From NCBI GenBank assembly GCA_963922205.1, contig CAWUHX010000020.1, positions 434,001 to 498,000 of the forward strand: a DNA stretch of 64,000 nucleotides, read 5' to 3'. Under the pieces are notes generated by a model. It had not been told where the DNA came from. It worked only from the letters and a program-made list of their open reading frames with translations, and did no database searches. The position numbers and the translations under genes were made by a program. Origin of the DNA: Romanomermis culicivorax (lineage: Eukaryota; Nematoda; Enoplea; Mermithida; Mermithidae). Of this stretch, positions 60,339 through 64,000 are shown piece by piece. Numbering within the stretch: the first letter of the stretch is position 1; every line of letters begins with the position of its first letter.

Positions 60339-61518
60339 GCAGAGCACCCCATGGGGGGGGGGGGTATTACCCCGGTCTTAGATTTGGAAATTCATTTACT
60401 ACACCCATAAAAACAGCTCACTATAGCAAAAAATTTTGGTAGACCTCATCCTCTCCTCAGTAGATTATAGTAATTCGAGGAAAATCGCACAATGTGTGCT
60501 TGAGAGGAATTACTCTCTGGTCTTTTTGACACATTTACTAAGCACATAATAATGGAAAAGTATGCAACTTCTGTGCCATATAGCTATGTTTATCAGCACA
60601 TTTATATAGTACTTGTAGAATATCATTTTATATAGAATTGGGAGATCAAATAATGAGTTATGTAAATATGTGATTGTGATTTATCAAAAGAGTCGCTCTT
60701 CGGGAAGAAAAACATTATATTCTTAAAATTCTTTCTTTTCATCCTCTCCTTTTCTTTTTCCCGCTTCTGTGTTGGGTCTTCTGTGCGCACAGGGATTTTT
60801 TTCCGCACAGTGCGGATTTTTTAGGGTCGTGCGGAAAATTTTTTGAGTTTTCGGCACGAAACGGAAATTTTTTAATGTTTTTAGTGGTTTATGATGGTGG
60901 TGCAAAAATTTTTCTGGCCGATTTCCGCAAGATGCGGAACGACCGGTGCGGAAAGAAAACCCTGTGTGCGCATATGGTTATTTCTCCACCCAAGTTGTGG
61001 CATACTTTCCTGCTATGAGTTGAGACATGCGAGGTCCGTTGACGCGGATCAGGAGTGGTACCTAGCTTCAAACTCGTGGTTCATAATCTAATGGGATCCA
61101 CATTCGGCAACAACACTTTCAATTGGAAGCACTGTTACAACCCTTATCAATGATGGAATAAGCTCATACTCCTGAAGATGCTGGTTCAAATAATGTTTTT
61201 AAAAGTATGTTGTGCCCGATTCTTGAAATGTGCAGGAATCAGTTGACATGACAATCTTCAAAGTCTTACTATTCTCTGCGTATAATTAGTACATTCAAGT
61301 TGCATGATTGAGAGCTGGAAAAAGGGGGTTGAAATAGTAAATGGTCTTTGAGCGTATGAGAGTCGCTTTGTGTTGAAAGTAGTACACCACCCCCCCTCCG
61401 CAAAAAAGTTGAGAGCAAAAAAAAGGTCACGGCACGACGAGGCATAATTCAAGTACTACTCTTACAATTTTCGATTTTACCCCTACCTAAATTTTGGACC
61501 TTGGGGACCTCTGCTACC
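60339..61518 (+). repeat. ~1-kb direct repeat, copy 2, with a 175-bp MITE inside
   Basis: Starts CAGAGCACCCCATGGGGG and ends near CTTGGGGACCTCTGCTAC. Same orientation as 58555-59490. It is longer because of the insertion at 60790-60964 and some small differences. Confidence 0.75.
60790..60964. mobile_element. hAT-like MITE with CAGGG ends, 175 bp
   Basis: Begins CAGGGATTTTTTTCCGCACA and ends TGCGGAAAGAAAACCCTG. TGTGCGCA is duplicated on both sides (60782-60789, 60965-60972), while direct-repeat copy 1 has a single TGTGCGCA and no insertion. CAGGG-type ends and an 8-bp duplication fit hAT. Confidence 0.9.
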
Positions 61519-61580
61519 TTGCATATTAATAATTTTTTCACATTCAAATCTCCATTGTACATTGTAATCACAACAGAACC

Positions 61581-61790
61581 TATAGTCTCTTTTTCTGGGA
61601 ATGCTTGTGGATAAAAAAGTTGAAAGCAAGTATTATTTTATATTTCTATACTTTACAGAGTTTGCTCAACTGATCCTCACGATTTTTGACGCCAAAAATC
61701 CTATAGTAAACGGTTTGTGTAAACGACTTTGAGGGCGATCCATTTTTTGTCCATTTTCAATTTGCAATTATTTCATAAAAACGAACTATG
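61581..61790. mobile_element. TA-flanked MITE (family A), diverged
   Basis: Begins TATAGTCTCTTTTTCTGGGA; the right end CATAAAAACGAACTATG is eroded. Confidence 0.55.
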
Positions 61791-62288
61791 CATATTTTCA
61801 ACCCTCCTGAAAATCTAGTTCTGAAAACGTAATTAATAATACCTCTTGGATAAAATTATAGGAAAAACTTCACTAGGAAAATTTCTTAGTGCATGGCCAA
61901 AACTTGCCCATCATGGATTTTCAGAATGCAAGGTCAAACATTCATCCATAACTTGCTGATGTAACCGCACAACACAAATGATATCAAGAATTATAAATAA
62001 CTTGAAATCCGGCGCGAAGCGCCAAAAAATTTTTGGCATTTTTTAATGCGCATAAAAATGCATCTTTGGACAGGAAACTCTTTAACCCATACCTGTACTT
62101 GGGGGGCATACCCCCCAACTTGGCCAACCCTGTACCCAAAATCATTTACCCCCCCCCCCAGTTGGGAAAAAATTAAAAAAATTTGGCAAAAAGTGTATGT
62201 TTTTTGGCCTTTTTTTGGGAAAAATTTCGACTTTTTTCTACCCCACCCCCCAACTGGTCGGAGGTCTTACAGGTATGGAATGATAGCA

Positions 62289-62592
62289 TTCATGCACGTG
62301 GAGGAGTGTTTGGGAGTATTGACCCCCCAGCAGATCTGACCCCCCTGCAATGATTGAGAATATGACGAACGAAAAAATGATCAGGAGAGAAGAGAAAGTC
62401 ATCATGAATGAAAATGATAACGTAGTTAAACGATCTCTCCAAACGAAGCCTACCAGGTTCAAAGAAGTAGCATTAAAACTTTAAAAAATGCTGTCTAAGC
62501 AAATAATTTCACATATTTGACTAATATAGGTTGAAAAACATGCTGCTTGCACTGGCTGAGTACCCACAGAATTTCTATGTTGTGCATGTATT
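62289..62592 (-). mobile_element. hAT-like MITE (CATACATG family), inverted copy
   Basis: Inverse of the 43839-44227 element: CATTCATGCACGTGGAGG end at 62287-62305, then ACCCCCCAGCAG words, the uninterrupted AAATAATTTCACATATTTGA block, and a CTATGTTGTGCATGTAT end. Target duplication not recognisable. Confidence 0.65.
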
Positions 62593-62756
62593 ATTAAGAG
62601 GCTTGATAAAATAATACCTGAAAAGTGTCATAATTCACAATTCATGTAAAAAATATGATTGAACTGCATATACAGATATTATAGTATGTTATACAACAAT
62701 ATATTACAGCTTTATAACACACGAGTTGTTCGAAAATTCCGTTTCAGTTGAACTTC

Positions 62757-62907
62757 GGAAGCTGGACCGCGCAGCGCCGCGAATATTAGAAAAATCTATC
62801 CATACATCCCAGGCGGCACCGGCCAGCGCCGCGCGGCGCCGCTTTTTAATATGAATAGGACAACCGGCACCGCGCGGTACCTCGCGGTTAAGTATGACAG
62901 GGCCTTA
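62757..62907. mobile_element. GC-rich PIF-like MITE
   Basis: Ends AAGTATGACAGGGCCTTAA preceded by CCGCGCGGTACCTCGCGG. GCGCCGCGCGGCGCC palindromes fill the centre. It matches the element end at 60143. Left border uncertain. Confidence 0.5.
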
Positions 62908-63974
62908 ACACTAGACAAACGACACCTGCTGACAGTGTTTTTTTTGTACGAGACAAACATTTTTGGCTCCGTACCAAGATTTTTTTTGGAATCTTTGTAC
63001 GGAGTACAAAGAGATTTTATGGACATTATCTGGTCAGAAAATGCTTCTCCAGGCTCTAGTATCAGAAAACACCAAAAGATTTTCCGGCGCTTCGCGCCGG
63101 ATTTTATAATCCTTCGCGATGGTCTATATACTATTTTTCTACAAATCGTGCTTTCTGGAGAAATGATTTCCGGAAAAGGGAAAAAATGTTGGCGGTCCTG
63201 TATGGAAAAGACGAATTTTGGTCCATTTCAGAACGTCAAAATCTATTTTTCCAACTTTTTTGCAACTGTAATTTTAAACATGAAGCCGAGTTTGAATTGA
63301 GATGCATCATAGAAGTGATTTTCAGAAATTTCAGGTTTAACTTGGAGTTTTTCAGATTCATCAAAGTTATGAGTATATTTTCTTAATTTTTAAGATGATT
63401 ATGAAGGACGTGAACACGAGTGCTATTAGGAAGAAACTTTGTGCGAAAATACATGGTTTTTTCGGTGTACAAAAAAATTTTCTTCCTACAAAGCGGCTTG
63501 TACAAAAAACACTGCCGGCTGATTATTTTGTAGGAGGAGTATGTACACATATATTTAGGGATGTATCGGCACTTATCGCCAGCGAATTCGTTCGAAAATG
63601 CCCACCGATGCTTTATTATATAATTTAGCTTGTTGATGTTTTTTGGAGTAAACTAATTTGCCATAAATAAGGGAGAATAAAAATTTTTGGGCTCTACCTA
63701 GGTGAGATTATGATGAGAATTACACCAAAACATGCGAGATTTTCGATTCGGCCGCTGACGTTTCTGGGATGAATTATAGATTGTATTTTATTCGATCTTT
63801 TCGCGCCGCGAAAAATTCGCAGGTTTTTATACTTTACAACGCAGGAATATCCCAAAATTTAAGGTTTAATTTTTTAGCCAAGAATTCGGTTCAGACTTAG
63901 GTAACATTCTGGTGTTTTCAATCAGCCAAATAAAACCCTCAACAAGCTATCAAACCAAGAAAATTAGCTAAAAA
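62908..63974. other. diverged repeats, no gene
   Basis: Contains the palindrome CGGCGCTTCGCGCCG near 63086 and chance frames only. Confidence 0.4.
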
Positions 63975-64000
63975 CAGGGCTTTTTCCGCACCGGTCATTC
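63975..64000. mobile_element. start of another CAGGG-ended hAT-like MITE, cut by the window end
   Basis: CAGGGCTTTTTCCGCACCGG at 63975 matches, inverted, the right end of the 60790-60964 element. Confidence 0.6.

Noticed and set aside
1-64000. CRISPR arrays, bacterial operons or phage genes
   Set aside because: Tandem repeats here are a microsatellite and Helitron minisatellites without unique spacers. Genes are intron-split and eukaryotic.

Overview
The window looks like nuclear DNA of an invertebrate, most probably a nematode. It is AT-rich. Its genes are split by introns with GT..AG borders. The recognisable genes are a nematode-type cuticle collagen, two TWK-type two-pore potassium channels and a sphingomyelin synthase. 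Nothing prokaryotic (operons, ribosome binding sites, CRISPR) is visible. Species cannot be fixed from sequence alone.

Layout. 1-5.3 kb: 3' part of a K2P potassium channel gene on +, broken by a transposon-filled intron. 8.4-12.3 kb: a complete second K2P gene on -, convergent with the first; one intron holds an 856-bp nearly perfect pentanucleotide array. 15.8-19.1 kb: a complete 8-exon cuticle collagen gene on -. 20.6-23.6 kb: a 4-exon gene on - for a protein with a UBA domain at each end. 25-42 kb: a transposon nest with a PIF/Harbinger fragment, two inverted Helitron-like copies carrying 97-bp palindromic minisatellites, a 6.8-kb Ty3/gypsy element with both LTRs and a 4-bp target duplication, and hAT-like MITEs. 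42-51 kb: more MITEs, an almost intact DD37E-type Tc1/mariner element with 34-bp inverted repeats and TA duplications, and a tRNA-like cloverleaf inside an hAT-like MITE. 51.1-55.5 kb: a complete 3-exon sphingomyelin synthase gene on -, with a mariner transposase fragment in its large intron. 55.5-64 kb: no convincing gene; diverged repeats, two ~1-kb direct repeats and more MITEs.

The four complete gene models were assembled by hand from splice sites. In each, every exon junction keeps the reading phase. The channels, collagen, UBA protein and lipid enzyme show no shared pathway; they are ordinary neighbours in transposon-rich DNA. The strongest unusual results are: (i) a Helitron-like element inserted exactly between A and T inside a dated hAT-like MITE, so that the empty site can be rebuilt from sister copies; (ii) the giant (CCTCT)n tract inside the intron that splits the potassium-channel selectivity-filter codon; (iii) a convergent K2P pair whose C-terminal tail exons are still alignable; (iv) a set of unrelated MITEs sharing one terminal signature.
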